A stretch of 64,000 nucleotides of DNA from DASZBX01 sp035943635 (GTDB lineage: Bacteria; Actinomycetota; Actinomycetes; Streptomycetales; Catenulisporaceae), in assembly GCA_035943635.1 (NCBI GenBank), contig DASZBX010000148.1, forward strand, positions 62,001 through 126,000. The letters run 5' to 3'. This document shows positions 36,188-44,743 of this stretch, in pieces (positions within the stretch are counted from its first letter, which is position 1; every line of letters starts with the position of its first letter). Both the position numbers and the translations under genes were made by a program. The notes beneath the pieces are model-generated. The model was not told where the DNA came from. It saw only the letters and a list, made by a program, of their open reading frames with translations, and did not search any database.

Positions 36188-36474
36188 GGGGCAAATCTAC
36201 CGGCTCGGCCGGTTCCGGCGAAACGGATTGCGGGCGCCGGCCGGCCCGGGGAACCGGGGAGGCAGCGGCGCCTGCCTCCCCGGCGATCGGGGCCCCGTGT
36301 CCGCTCGGGCGTGGAGCGAATATTGCCCGGCAAGGAAAAAATGGACTAGACCAGATGAGCTGTCAAGGGAATGCGGAACACTGGCCGAATACATACACCC
36401 ACAAGAGCTTCGCTTAACCTTGCGTTGAGTCGAGTCCCGCCGGCGGGCACGCCGCACACAGAGAGCCGATTGCC

Positions 36475-36810
36475 ATGTTCCGAAACTCCAGCACCCCCGC
36501 GGTGGCGGTCACCGAACTGCCCGCCGACGCCTATCTGATCGACGTCCGGGAGGCCGACGAGTGGGCCTGCGGCCACGCGCCCGAGGCGGTGCACGTGCCG
36601 CTGAGCGAGCTGATGGCCCGGGTCGCCGAGGTGCCCGAGGACCAGTCGGTGTACGTGATCTGCAAGGTCGGCGGCCGGTCCGAGCAGGCGGTGACCTACC
36701 TCAACCAGCTCGGCCGGACCACGGTGAACGTGACCGGCGGGATGCTGGCCTGGCAGGCGGCCGGCAAGGCGATGGTCACCGAGACCGGCGCGGACCCGTT
36801 CGTCGTCTGA
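36475..36810 (+). CDS. single-domain rhodanese (sulfurtransferase)
   Basis: 111 residues covering one rhodanese domain: LIDVREADEWACGHAPEAVH, then the active-site loop CKVGGRSEQAV with the catalytic Cys, and TGGMLAWQAAG. It is predicted to carry persulfide sulfur; donor and acceptor are unknown. ATG 36475 follows GAGAG. The last 35 bp overlap the 3' end of the convergent glycosyltransferase gene. Confidence 0.93.
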   Translation: MFRNSSTPAVAVTELPADAYLIDVREADEWACGHAPEAVHVPLSELMARVAEVPEDQSVYVICKVGGRSEQAVTYLNQLGRTTVNVTGGMLAWQAAGKAMVTETGADPFVV

Positions 36811-38611
36811 TTCCGAGCAGGACGCACCAGGCGACCGCCGCGATCGAGAACACCGGCGCGGCGTCAGCCCGTATCCAGCTCGCCCAGGCGGTCACGCCGG
36901 GCGGCAGCGGGATGTCCAGGCCCGGCACGTACGCCATGGACAGGATCGCCAAGCGGGCCATGGCGAGCAGGTCCACCGGACCGGCCGCGCAGACCACCAG
37001 AGGGGCCCAGGCGAGCACGTCGTACCACGGCAGGGTGTAGGGCGCGGCGAGCGCCCAGGCGAGCGCCAGGAGGGCCAGTGCGCGTGCCGCGGCGAGGCCC
37101 GGGGACGGGTCCGCCGGGGCCCGTCCGGCCGGATCCGGCCCGATTCGGTCCGGCGTGGTCTGGACCTGTGCGTCCTCGCCCCGGCCGCGGATCCGGCCCA
37201 GGCCCTCGCGCAGGACCGGGGCGAGCAGCCAGACCAGGACGAGGGTCAGCACCCAGCCGAGGGTGGAGATCACGTTGCGGGCTGCCGCGTCGCCGAAGGC
37301 GTGCTGCATCGGGTTCAGCAGCGGGCGCCAGAACGAGCCGAGCGAGATCATCTGGGAGGAGTTGCTCGCGGGGGTCAGCGCGGCCGTGCCGTAGGGCGTG
37401 TAGGCGAGCGCTCCGGCGACGGCGGCGGCGAGCAGGAAGGCCGTGCCCGGCCTGAGCCGGCGGCGCGGGCCCCAGATGCCCATCCCGACCACGCCCAGGC
37501 CCCACAGGCCGGCCAGCACGGCCAGGCCGAGGGAGAGTTTGGTGGCGCAGCCGAGCCCGATCAGCAGGCCGGCCGCGGCGGCTCCGGCCAGGTCGCGGCG
37601 GCGGTGCAGCAGGTACAGGCCGGCCACGGCGAAGAGCGCGGCGAAGGCGTCCAGGTGGGTCGCGTTGACGGCTTCGAACAACAGCAGGGGGTTGAGCGAG
37701 AACAGCAGGGTCACCCGGCGGGGATCGCCCATCCGGCGCAACAGGGCGCCCATGGCCAGGAAGCCGAGCGCGCCGAGCAGGGAAAGTACGAAGACCGTGG
37801 TGTGGACCGAGCTGCCGCCGATCCAGGAGGCGAGGGCCTGTTCCGCGGTGCCGACCGGGCCGTAGACCGAGGCGGCGTTGGTCCAGGGGGGCTGGACGGC
37901 CAGGCCGATCGGGTCGTGCCGGGCGGCGAGGGTGTGCGCGGTGTCGACGTACGGGTTGCCGCCGGTGGTCGCCAGGCGGCCGTAGGCGGCGTAGACGAGG
38001 TGGTCGGCCGAGCCCATCGGCGGCACGCAGACGACCGCGACCGCGGCCAGGTACGAGGCCCGCACGAGCGGCCGCAGCGGCGGTTCCCAGCCGCCGCGCA
38101 GGGCGGTCCAGAGCAGGACCAGTCCGGCCGCGCCGAGGACGACCGAGGCGTCGAGCAGGACGGTGACCAGCCAGGCGGCCGGGTGGGCGGCGAAGGCGAA
38201 CGGCGGGCCGACCTGCCGGCCGGGCAGGGCCGGAGCCGCGGCGGAGGTGCCGAGCAGCCCGGTCGCCACGATCAGCGCGACGGCCGTCGCGGTCGAGCCC
38301 AGGCCGAGCCGGCCGCGGCGGACCGGTCCGAACCGGCCCGGGGCGGCGGGCGGTCCGGCCGGGTCGGCGCTGCCGGGTCCCGGGGCGAGCGCCGGCTCAG
38401 ATGCGGATGCTGATGTGGGTGTGGGTGTGGGTGTGGGTGTGGATCTGGTTACCGGTTCGCCCGATTCCGCGCCCGCGCCCGGTTCCGCCGCTTCGCCGGC
38501 CGGTTCGGCCGCGCCGGTTTCGCGGACGCCGGCGCCGGCGCCGGACCGGGCCCGCAGGTCCGCCCGCTCCCGGTCCGGCTCGGTCGCCGGTTCGCGCCCC
38601 GGGTCGGTCAC
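36776..38611 (-). CDS. GT-C polyprenol-phosphate-mannose-type glycosyltransferase
   Basis: 611 residues. An N-terminal ~110-residue Pro/Ala/Glu-rich disordered region, including a TPTPTPTPT run encoded by a GTGGGT microsatellite, is followed by 10–12 hydrophobic segments. A first luminal-loop motif SADHLVYAAYGRLATTGGNP and the C-terminal PYTLPWYDVLAWAP are the hallmarks of MptA/MptB-like alpha-mannosyltransferases of actinobacteria. GTG 38611 overlaps the TGA of the upstream GT2 gene (GTGA), so the two are translationally coupled. Product, probably a lipoglycan or wall mannan, is inferred. Confidence 0.85.
   Translation of the reverse strand: MTDPGREPATEPDRERADLRARSGAGAGVRETGAAEPAGEAAEPGAGAESGEPVTRSTPTPTPTPTSASASEPALAPGPGSADPAGPPAAPGRFGPVRRGRLGLGSTATAVALIVATGLLGTSAAAPALPGRQVGPPFAFAAHPAAWLVTVLLDASVVLGAAGLVLLWTALRGGWEPPLRPLVRASYLAAVAVVCVPPMGSADHLVYAAYGRLATTGGNPYVDTAHTLAARHDPIGLAVQPPWTNAASVYGPVGTAEQALASWIGGSSVHTTVFVLSLLGALGFLAMGALLRRMGDPRRVTLLFSLNPLLLFEAVNATHLDAFAALFAVAGLYLLHRRRDLAGAAAAGLLIGLGCATKLSLGLAVLAGLWGLGVVGMGIWGPRRRLRPGTAFLLAAAVAGALAYTPYGTAALTPASNSSQMISLGSFWRPLLNPMQHAFGDAAARNVISTLGWVLTLVLVWLLAPVLREGLGRIRGRGEDAQVQTTPDRIGPDPAGRAPADPSPGLAAARALALLALAWALAAPYTLPWYDVLAWAPLVVCAAGPVDLLAMARLAILSMAYVPGLDIPLPPGVTAWASWIRADAAPVFSIAAVAWCVLLGIRRRTGPRRSR
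38411..38443 (-). repeat. GTGGGT hexanucleotide microsatellite inside the GT-C gene
   Basis: About five tandem copies of GTGGGT on the plus strand, encoding alternating Thr-Pro on the minus strand near residue 60 of the glycosyltransferase. Unit length is a multiple of three, so copy changes would keep the frame. Confidence 0.8.
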
Positions 38612-39351
38612 TGCGGTCGGCGCCAGGTGCGCGGGCGCAGGGCGGCCGGCACCTTCCGCATGCCCAGGGCCAGCGCCACGTCCCGGTACTGCTTGGCCCG
38701 GTGCAGCTGCGAGGCCAGGTCGCTGCCGGTGACCCGGTGGTGGATCTCCACCTCGACCTCCTGCACCGGGATGCCGGCCCGCAGCACGTCGATGGTCAGC
38801 CCGGTCTCCACACCGAAGCCGTAGGCCAGCGGCCGGGCCGCCTCGAAGGCCTCCCGGCTCAGGCAGCGCTGTCCGGACAGCGGCTGGCGGCACTCGAAGC
38901 CGACCGCGCCGCGGATCCCGTCCCGGGCCAGCCGGACCACGAACCCGTGCCCGCCGCCGGCCAGCTTCTGCGGCGGCAGGGTGGCGATGGTCATCCCGGC
39001 CGCGCCGGAGCGCACCGGGCCGGCCAGCGGGCCGGCGTTCCCGGCCGAGGACTCCAGGTCGGCGTCCAGGAACAGCAGCAGCCGCGGCTGGGCCCGGCCC
39101 TCCCGGTCCTCGATCGCGGCGACCGCCTCGGCCCCGGTCTCCATCGCGGCGGCCTTGCCCCGGTTGCGGCTGTGCCGCACGACCACCGCGCCCGCCTCCT
39201 GAGCGATCCGCCGGGTCTGGTCCCGGGAGCCGTCGTCGACCACCACGACCAGGTCGACGCCCTCGATCGACGAAGCCGCCTTGACGGTCGCGGCGATCCG
39301 CGCTTCCTCGTCGAAAGCGGGTACGACTACGGCCAGATCACTGTCACTCAT
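38608..39351 (-). CDS. family 2 glycosyltransferase
   Basis: 247 residues, GT-A fold: VVVPAFDEEARIAATVKAA, VVVDDGSRDQTRRIAQEAG (nucleotide binding) and LLFLDADLESS with the DXD motif. The C-terminal RVTGSDLASQLHRAKQYRDV lacks membrane segments, so a soluble enzyme resembling polyprenol-phosphate sugar synthases. Coupled by GTGA to the GT-C gene, it probably makes the lipid-linked mannose (or similar) donor used by that enzyme; this pairing is inference. ATG 39351 follows TAAGAT ending 8 nt upstream. Confidence 0.9.
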   Translation of the reverse strand: MSDSDLAVVVPAFDEEARIAATVKAASSIEGVDLVVVVDDGSRDQTRRIAQEAGAVVVRHSRNRGKAAAMETGAEAVAAIEDREGRAQPRLLLFLDADLESSAGNAGPLAGPVRSGAAGMTIATLPPQKLAGGGHGFVVRLARDGIRGAVGFECRQPLSGQRCLSREAFEAARPLAYGFGVETGLTIDVLRAGIPVQEVEVEIHHRVTGSDLASQLHRAKQYRDVALALGMRKVPAALRPRTWRRPQ

Positions 39352-39710
39352 AGTGGGTCATCTTAGACGTCCGGTCCCTCCGGCGCGGGCGGACCTCAGG
39401 TTGCGCGAAACCCGCCCGGAAACACCACCGCCCACAAGAGTGAACCCGGTTGCGCTCACACCCCCGCAGACTACTAAGATTCGAACCGACACTGATCCTT
39501 CTCGCGAAGGGGCAGTCAGTGCACTGATCATCCGTACACGTATTCGTCCGCCGGTCCGGCGGCACCTGTGCTTCCAGCGCAGCCACTGCGTCGTCCGGTG
39601 GTCCGCGGCCAACCGTCACACCATCCGAGTACCAGCATCGCCATGTCGAGTATCTGAGCCAGACCTCTAGTCCACCCCCCGAGCCCACGTGAAACCAAGG
39701 GGATCGTCCC
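39352..39710. other. 359-bp divergent intergenic region
   Basis: Lies between the GT2 gene and the secreted-protein gene. It contains only a short CCTTC-TCGC-GAAGG hairpin (39497–39510) and the sequence CAGTCAGTGCACTGATCA (39514–39531), which has a small self-complementary centre. No ORF with local codon bias and no clear promoter were seen. Confidence 0.4.
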
Positions 39711-40304
39711 ATGCCGGACGCCGCGAAGAAGAAGAACTCCGCCCTGGAGCCCAAGCACATCCGTTCGTTCGCCCTCGCGGGCGCGGTCGTCGGCGTGGTT
39801 CTGCTGCCGATCGCCGCGGCCCAGGCCAATCCGACCACCCCGCCGGCCGGCGCTAAGTCGGGCGCCTCCGCGGCCCCGACCCCGGGCCCGACCCAGACCG
39901 CGGCCACACCGGTCGGCGGCGAGTTCTGCGGGGCGAGCGTGACCGTCGGCGCCGACGGCGCGGCAATCCAGGCCCAGGCCTGCGTCGAGCAGGCGGACGG
40001 CACGGTCGCGGCCAAGGTGTACGTCTCCAACGCGAGCGCGACCGACCAGACCGTCACCCTGAACCTGACCCGGGCCGACGGCACCCTGATCCAGGTGCAC
40101 TGCCTGGTCGTGTCCGGGGACACCGCGGGCATCTGCGAGACCGGCGCGCTGCCGACCACCGCCGGGACCGGCGCGTTCAACGCGATCGCCGAACTGGCCG
40201 GGGCCGGCCGGCCGCTGGTGGACGGCGTGCTGCACGCGGAGTCGGGTCTGGTGAGCCCGAGCGCGCAGGGGGCGGACGGAAGCCCGGTAGTTACCGAACA
40301 GTAG
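39711..40304 (+). CDS. secreted or membrane-anchored protein of unknown function
   Basis: 197 residues: a lysine-rich start, one hydrophobic segment (about 19–38, SFALAGAVVGVVLLPIAAAQ) ending in an AQA-N signal-peptidase-like site, an Ala/Pro/Thr linker and a ~120-residue domain with four Cys (FCGASV, QACVEQ, VHCLVV, GICETG) likely paired as two disulfides outside the membrane. The predicted beta-rich domain is not recognised. ATG 39711 follows AAGGGGA. A palindrome CGGTA-GT-TACCG near its 3' end lies just upstream of the TetR gene. Confidence 0.75.
   Translation: MPDAAKKKNSALEPKHIRSFALAGAVVGVVLLPIAAAQANPTTPPAGAKSGASAAPTPGPTQTAATPVGGEFCGASVTVGADGAAIQAQACVEQADGTVAAKVYVSNASATDQTVTLNLTRADGTLIQVHCLVVSGDTAGICETGALPTTAGTGAFNAIAELAGAGRPLVDGVLHAESGLVSPSAQGADGSPVVTEQ
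40285..40296. promoter_or_regulatory. small palindrome upstream of TetR gene
   Basis: CGGTA-GT-TACCG, 33 bp before the TetR start and within the end of the preceding gene. A possible autoregulatory half of a TetR operator; the arms are short. Confidence 0.35.
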
Positions 40305-40328
40305 CTTTTTGCGTACTCTTAGGGTGCG

Positions 40329-40976
40329 ATGACTACTCAACCCTCCCGCGCGATGCGGCACAGCGAGCGGCAGATCCTGGATGCCGCTCGCGCCTGTGTG
40401 TTGGCGTCCGGCGTGCACAACACCACGCTCAACGACGTGGCCAGGCGCGCCGGGGTCAGCCGGATGACCCTGTACCGGCGCTATGCCGACATCGGCTCGC
40501 TGGTCAGCGAGGTGCTGGGGCACGAGTTCGCGCGGATCCTGTGGGAGAACACGACGGTGGCGCCCGGGGCCGCGCCCGACCCGCGGTCCGCGCGCCAGCG
40601 CCTGGTCGACACGGTGTTGGAGTGCGTGGAGGCGTTCCACGCGGACCCGTTGTTCCGGCAGGTGATCGACACCGAGCCGGAGATCCTGGTTCCCTACCTG
40701 ATCAACCACTTCGGCTCGACCCAGCAGATCGCGGTCACCCTGCTGGCCAACCGCCTGGACGCGGGCCACCGGGACGGCTCGATCCGCCCCGGCTCGGTCG
40801 CGGTCCAGGCGCACTCCATCGTGCTGGCCGCGCAGGCCTTCATCGTCTCGGCCGCCGCGTCCAGCCCGGTGCCGCTGCCCCGCCTGCTCGGCGAGCTGCG
40901 GACCATGCTGGACTGCTACCTGCGGCCGCAGCCGTCGCTACTGCCGAGTTCCGGGGTAGGGCGGCACGAGGTGTAG
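40329..40976 (+). CDS. TetR-family transcriptional regulator
   Basis: 215 residues. The N-terminal helix-turn-helix is complete: SERQILDAARACVLASGVHN, TTLNDVARRAGVSRMTLYRR. The C-terminal ligand domain has Trp-poor helices with VIDTEPEILVPYLINHFG typical of the TetR_C_33-like group; ligand unknown. ATG 40329 is preceded by TACTCT 9 nt upstream. The last 39 bp overlap the 3' end of the convergent HATPase gene. Confidence 0.92.
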   Translation: MTTQPSRAMRHSERQILDAARACVLASGVHNTTLNDVARRAGVSRMTLYRRYADIGSLVSEVLGHEFARILWENTTVAPGAAPDPRSARQRLVDTVLECVEAFHADPLFRQVIDTEPEILVPYLINHFGSTQQIAVTLLANRLDAGHRDGSIRPGSVAVQAHSIVLAAQAFIVSAAASSPVPLPRLLGELRTMLDCYLRPQPSLLPSSGVGRHEV

Positions 40977-41573
40977 GGCCGGTCCCGCGCCGCCCGGCGC
41001 GGCCGGGGCGGCGGAGGCCAGGTTCGGCTCGGCGTGGGCCGGCCGGGACGCCTCGGCGCCGGACGGGCCGCCGGCCGGGCGCACGCTGGCCAGTCCCGGG
41101 CCGGAGGAGCCGTTGCGCCGTTCCCGGTACCGCCGCTCGGGGTGCCGGGCCCGGACCGCGAGCTCGGCCCAGACGGTGTACTCGTCGTCGCCCTCCTCGC
41201 GCTGGGAGCCCCAGCGGTCGGCCAGCCGGTCGACGATCTCCAGCCCGCGCCCGGCGTAGGCCGAGACCGAGGTGGAGTAGGGCTTGGTGGACGGCCACGT
41301 GGTCCCGCCGCCGTCCGTGACCTCGATCCGCAGCAGCCCGTCGCCGCTGAGCGACCAGAACACCCGGATCGTGCCCGAATTGAGCGCCCGGGCGTGGCGC
41401 AGTGAATTGGTGACGAATTCGGATAGGATGAGCACTGCGTCGTCGACCACCGAACTCAGCACATCGCGTGCGTAGAGCTCGCTGGCCAGTTGGGAACGGG
41501 CCTGCCGCACGCTGATCGAAGTATGCGGAAGGAACTCCGTATACGTGGTCGGCACAACACGCGCCGCGGGCAT
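40938..41573 (-). CDS. HATPase_c regulatory protein (anti-sigma/RsbW-like)
   Basis: 211 residues. ATPase core (about 20–130): SVVDDAVLILSEFVTNSLRH (N box), LRIEVTDGGGTTWP (G1, DGGG in place of DxGxG) and GRGLEIVDRLADRWG (G2). The C-terminal ~75 residues are Pro/Ala/Gly-rich and disordered. Streptomycetes carry many such ATPases, which may act on sigma or PP2C partners. ATG 41573 is preferred for its GGGGGTG signal, but ATG 41669 would add a segment with three spaced RYR/GYR units; see the upstream region. Confidence 0.87.
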   Translation of the reverse strand: MPAARVVPTTYTEFLPHTSISVRQARSQLASELYARDVLSSVVDDAVLILSEFVTNSLRHARALNSGTIRVFWSLSGDGLLRIEVTDGGGTTWPSTKPYSTSVSAYAGRGLEIVDRLADRWGSQREEGDDEYTVWAELAVRARHPERRYRERRNGSSGPGLASVRPAGGPSGAEASRPAHAEPNLASAAPAAPGGAGPALHLVPPYPGTRQ

Positions 41574-42132
41574 GATCACCCCCACCGACCCCTCTCGCTT
41601 TCGGTACCCCTGGAGAACTCCGGACTGCCGCCGGTACCCGGGGCCGACTTGACGGTACCGGTCGGTCATCGGGCTGAAGTCTTCTCGGCGAACAGACACA
41701 ATGTGTCCGATGCCCGGGCCCACCATGATAGAAACGGCAGTCGGCCGTACTGCAACGGTCCTCTTGCGGCATTGCGCACCGATGCGCGCCGAAATGCGCC
41801 CGCCGCCGCCCCAGTGCGCTGCGCAAAGTGGCTGGTTGTACGAGAGATGTCAGATTGATTCGAGCGATCCGGGCCCCGGTCGCCCTTTGCCGAGATTTGA
41901 CGAAAATCACAGAGCCCACAGGACTGATCGTCGACTCAGTGGGCTACAGTGTGCGCCGCGCCGGATACTGAACGTCACCAACCGCCCGGACCCGTGTTGA
42001 CCTGGTTACCAGCGGTCTCCGGCGGGGTCGGCAGGGGGTAAGTGGTGGTCGGTGGGGGCAATGGTTGCAGGGGCGGGGGGCTTTTGTTGCCGATGGGTTG
42101 CCGGGACGGTCGGCCTCCGGTCCGGCGCGCAC
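41574..42132. promoter_or_regulatory. 559-bp non-coding region upstream of the HATPase gene
   Basis: Three GGTACC sites lie at 41603–41608, 41633–41638 and 41654–41659, spaced 30 and 21 bp (about three and two helical turns). A 13-bp palindrome GACACA-A-TGTGTC is at 41695–41707. The distal part (42000–42070) is G-rich. If the gene started at ATG 41669 the GGTACC sites would be coding. No ORF with convincing codon bias elsewhere. Confidence 0.45.
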
Positions 42133-42987
42133 CTATTCGTCGCCCGCGGTGACGGCCGGGACGTGTCCCGCGGCCGGGCAGCGCGACTCGACCAGTGCGC
42201 GCACCTCGCGCGGCCGGTTCGTGATGATCGCGTCGACGCCCAGGCTCAGGCACAGGTCCACGTCGGCCTCGTCGTCCACGGTCCACACGTGCACCCGCCG
42301 CCCGCCGGAACGCATCCGCCCGACCGCCTCCGGCCGGGTTCGCAGGATCTCGATCGACGGCCCGGCGATCGGCACCGTCCGCGGCAGCACACCGTCGCCG
42401 AACCGGTACGCGATCGGCTCGAACAGGAACACCGTGTCCAGCTTCGGCGCGAGCCGGTGGATCCGCTTGACCGCCACCCGGGAGAAGCTCATCACCCGGA
42501 CCGGCACCGTGCCCGGTTCGGCCGGGTGCGCCCAGCCGAACTCGTCCAGCAGCTCGACCAGCCTGCGTTCGACCAGCCCGGCGTACCGGGTCGGGTGCTT
42601 GACCTCGATCGCCAGCTCGACCCGGCGCGGGTAGCCGGACACCAGTTCCAGCAGCCGGCGCAGGGTCAGCACCCGGTTGCGGACCGGGTCGTGCTCCAGG
42701 TCCGGCTCCTCGTCCCGCGTCTGGTGCCAGGCGCCGAAGTCGAGCTCCTCCAGCCGGGCCAGCTCCAGCGTGGAGACCACGCCGCGCCCGTTGGACGTGC
42801 GGTCCACCTTCCGGTCGTGCACGCAGACCAGGTGCCCGTCCGCGGTGAGCCGGACGTCGCATTCCAGCGCCCCGGCGCCGGCGGCCAGCGCGGCCTCGTA
42901 GGCGGCGAGAGTGTGCTCGGGTGCTTCCGCGGACGCGCCGCGGTGCGCCACCACCTGAGGGTGGCATGAGTTCGGCTTGCTGCTCAC
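42133..42987 (-). CDS. glycerophosphodiester phosphodiesterase (GDPD)
   Basis: 284-residue TIM-barrel phosphodiesterase. Catalytic landmarks are VVAHRGASAEAPEHTLAAYE (first His and Glu), ECDVRLTADGHLVCVHDRKV (Glu/Asp metal ligands and second His), VELAIEVKHP and HVWTVDDEADVDLCL. It hydrolyses glycerophosphodiesters, in the cytoplasm since no signal peptide is seen. GTG 42987 (MSSKPNSCH…) is chosen because the frame upstream is Arg/Pro-rich shadow; CATCAT ends 6 nt before it. The next gene upstream is 239 bp away on the same strand. Confidence 0.9.
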   Translation of the reverse strand: MSSKPNSCHPQVVAHRGASAEAPEHTLAAYEAALAAGAGALECDVRLTADGHLVCVHDRKVDRTSNGRGVVSTLELARLEELDFGAWHQTRDEEPDLEHDPVRNRVLTLRRLLELVSGYPRRVELAIEVKHPTRYAGLVERRLVELLDEFGWAHPAEPGTVPVRVMSFSRVAVKRIHRLAPKLDTVFLFEPIAYRFGDGVLPRTVPIAGPSIEILRTRPEAVGRMRSGGRRVHVWTVDDEADVDLCLSLGVDAIITNRPREVRALVESRCPAAGHVPAVTAGDE

Positions 42988-43226
42988 CCGGTAATGATGT
43001 CGTAAAAGGCCAGCCCATAGAGTGGCCGGGGGATGAACGCGCCGATATCCGCCGGGCAACAACGGCCGCTCCGCGCGGAACCGCCGGGGCGCCGCGGACG
43101 GGCGGGATGCCGGAACCGGTGCGGCCCCTGGTGCGGACCCCGGGACGGATCTCCTCCGGCCGCAATGATTCACGTGCAACGTTCCACGAGTTCGAAGAAA
43201 CCCCGGATCAGCCCTCGATTCACCGA

Positions 43227-44231
43227 TCAGAGCGGCGGATCCAGGTATCCGAGCCAGGCCGGATCGGCGACGACGGCCGCCATCTCGGTGAGGCTCAGCG
43301 GCGGGACGGGCCGGGTGACGTCGATGGTGGCGCCGTGGGGCACTCCGTTGGCGGCGTCGAACGAGACGACCATGTTGTTTCCCGTGAAGAGGTTCACCTC
43401 GTAGTCGTAGAAGCCTGATCCGTCGTCGCCCGTCACTACGACGTATTCGACGTGTCCGTCGGCGGTGGTCACCTTCGTGCAGCTGGGTTCGGGCGCTCCG
43501 GCCGGACGCGGTCCTTCGTCGACGCCGCCGAAGTTGGCGCAGGTGAAGGCGTTCTCACGCTTGAGCATCGCCGTGTAGGCCTGGACGGAGACGTTGAGCT
43601 CCGACTGCCCGTGCCCGTCGTCGTAGACGGCGTCAGCGATGCCGATCGGGTTGCCGCTCTGCTGGACCAGGTGCAGGCCGTAGCCGGAAATGAGCTGCGT
43701 CAGCAGCGGGATGCCCGCCTCGCGGCCGGAGACCGGGGTCGGGGAGGCCGGCGCGGTCGTGGGCGCGACCGCGGCCTTCGTGCTGGCGGACGCACTGGGG
43801 CTGGGTGCGGTCGTGGCCGTGGCGGGGGCGGTCGTGGACACGGTGGCGTTTGCCGTCGCGGGGGCGGTGGTGGGTGCGCTCGTGCTGTGGGCCGTCGTCG
43901 GCGGCCCTGCGGCGATCGCCGAAGGATTGGGCGGCGCCGGGCCGGTGCCGAGGTGCTGCACGCCGAAGACCACTCCGGCGGTGAGTCCGACGACGCTGAC
44001 CGAGGCGGCCGTCATCGCCATGGTGCGCCGCGCCCGCCGTCTGCGGCCGAGCCAGGTGCCGGCCGCGACGAGGTCCTGGACCGGGGGGTCGAGGTGGGCG
44101 GCGGCCTTCTCGAAGAGGGCGGCGAGCTGGTCTTCCATACCGTCCACGGCTGTGGCTCCAAGCGGAGATGAAGGAGGGGGGTCGATGGCGGCCGGACGCC
44201 GCCTGCCGCGTATCGGGCCGAAGACGGTCAT
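43227..44231 (-). CDS. single-pass membrane protein coupled to the sigma factor (anti-sigma-like)
   Basis: 334 residues: a ~70-residue basic cytoplasmic N-terminus (DQLAALFEKAAAHLDPPVQD), one membrane segment (about 73–92), a ~100-residue Ala/Thr/Pro linker and an extracellular domain of ~150 residues ending in YLDPPL. No zinc-binding anti-sigma motif. Its ATG overlaps the TGA of the sigma gene (ATGA, 44228–44231), which strongly suggests it regulates that sigma factor. The extracellular domain, with two Cys (AFTCANFG, EPSCTKV), is not recognised. Confidence 0.8.
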   Translation of the reverse strand: MTVFGPIRGRRRPAAIDPPPSSPLGATAVDGMEDQLAALFEKAAAHLDPPVQDLVAAGTWLGRRRRARRTMAMTAASVSVVGLTAGVVFGVQHLGTGPAPPNPSAIAAGPPTTAHSTSAPTTAPATANATVSTTAPATATTAPSPSASASTKAAVAPTTAPASPTPVSGREAGIPLLTQLISGYGLHLVQQSGNPIGIADAVYDDGHGQSELNVSVQAYTAMLKRENAFTCANFGGVDEGPRPAGAPEPSCTKVTTADGHVEYVVVTGDDGSGFYDYEVNLFTGNNMVVSFDAANGVPHGATIDVTRPVPPLSLTEMAAVVADPAWLGYLDPPL

Positions 44232-44743
44232 TGCTGGAACAGAATCTCGCGCATGTCGCCCAACTCGGCGCGCAGCTGCCGGAGCGATCGGGTGTTGAGG
44301 CTTCGGACCGCCGACTCGGAGGTGCCGAGGTAGTCGGCGATCGCCGCGAGGCTGTGGCCCTCGAAGTAGTGGAGCACCACCACCGCCCGGTTGCGCGGCC
44401 GCAGTTGTCTGAGCGCGGCGACGAGCGTCAGGTGCAGGTCGTGGTCGGCGCTCGGCTCGACCAGCCGGGTGACCAGGTCGTGGACGTCGACAGGGACCTC
44501 GGAGGAACGCCTCAGCCGCCGCTGCGACAGGTACGTGCGCAGTAATACTTTGCGGGTGTACGCATCCGGGGCCTCGATGTGCTCGATCTGGCGCCAGGCT
44601 ACGTAGAGTTTGGCCAGGCTGGTCTGCAACAGGTCCTGTGCATCGTGCCAGTCGCCGCAGATGAAGTACGCGACCTTGAACAACTGCCCGGCCTTCGCCG
44701 TGACGAACTGCAGATAGGCCTCTTCCCCCGCGCGCGAGCTCAT
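44228..44743 (-). CDS. ECF sigma factor, SigE-like group of actinomycetes
   Basis: 171 residues. Region 2: AYLQFVTAKAGQLFKVAYFI, CGDWHDAQDLLQTSLAKLYV (−10 recognition). Region 4: PRNRAVVVLHYFEGHSLAAI, ADYLGTSESAVRSLNTRSLR (−35-binding helix-turn-helix). It is the middle gene of a three-gene operon with ATGA overlaps on both sides: the lipoprotein stop overlaps its start (44740–44743), and its stop overlaps the anti-sigma-like gene. The stimulus is unknown. Confidence 0.93.
   Translation of the reverse strand: MSSRAGEEAYLQFVTAKAGQLFKVAYFICGDWHDAQDLLQTSLAKLYVAWRQIEHIEAPDAYTRKVLLRTYLSQRRLRRSSEVPVDVHDLVTRLVEPSADHDLHLTLVAALRQLRPRNRAVVVLHYFEGHSLAAIADYLGTSESAVRSLNTRSLRQLRAELGDMREILFQQ

Noticed and set aside
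36188..36474. A T-box or other leader upstream of serS.
   Set aside because: TAGATT ends 6 nt before the GTG, indicating a leaderless mRNA; no T-box sequence or specifier stem is visible.
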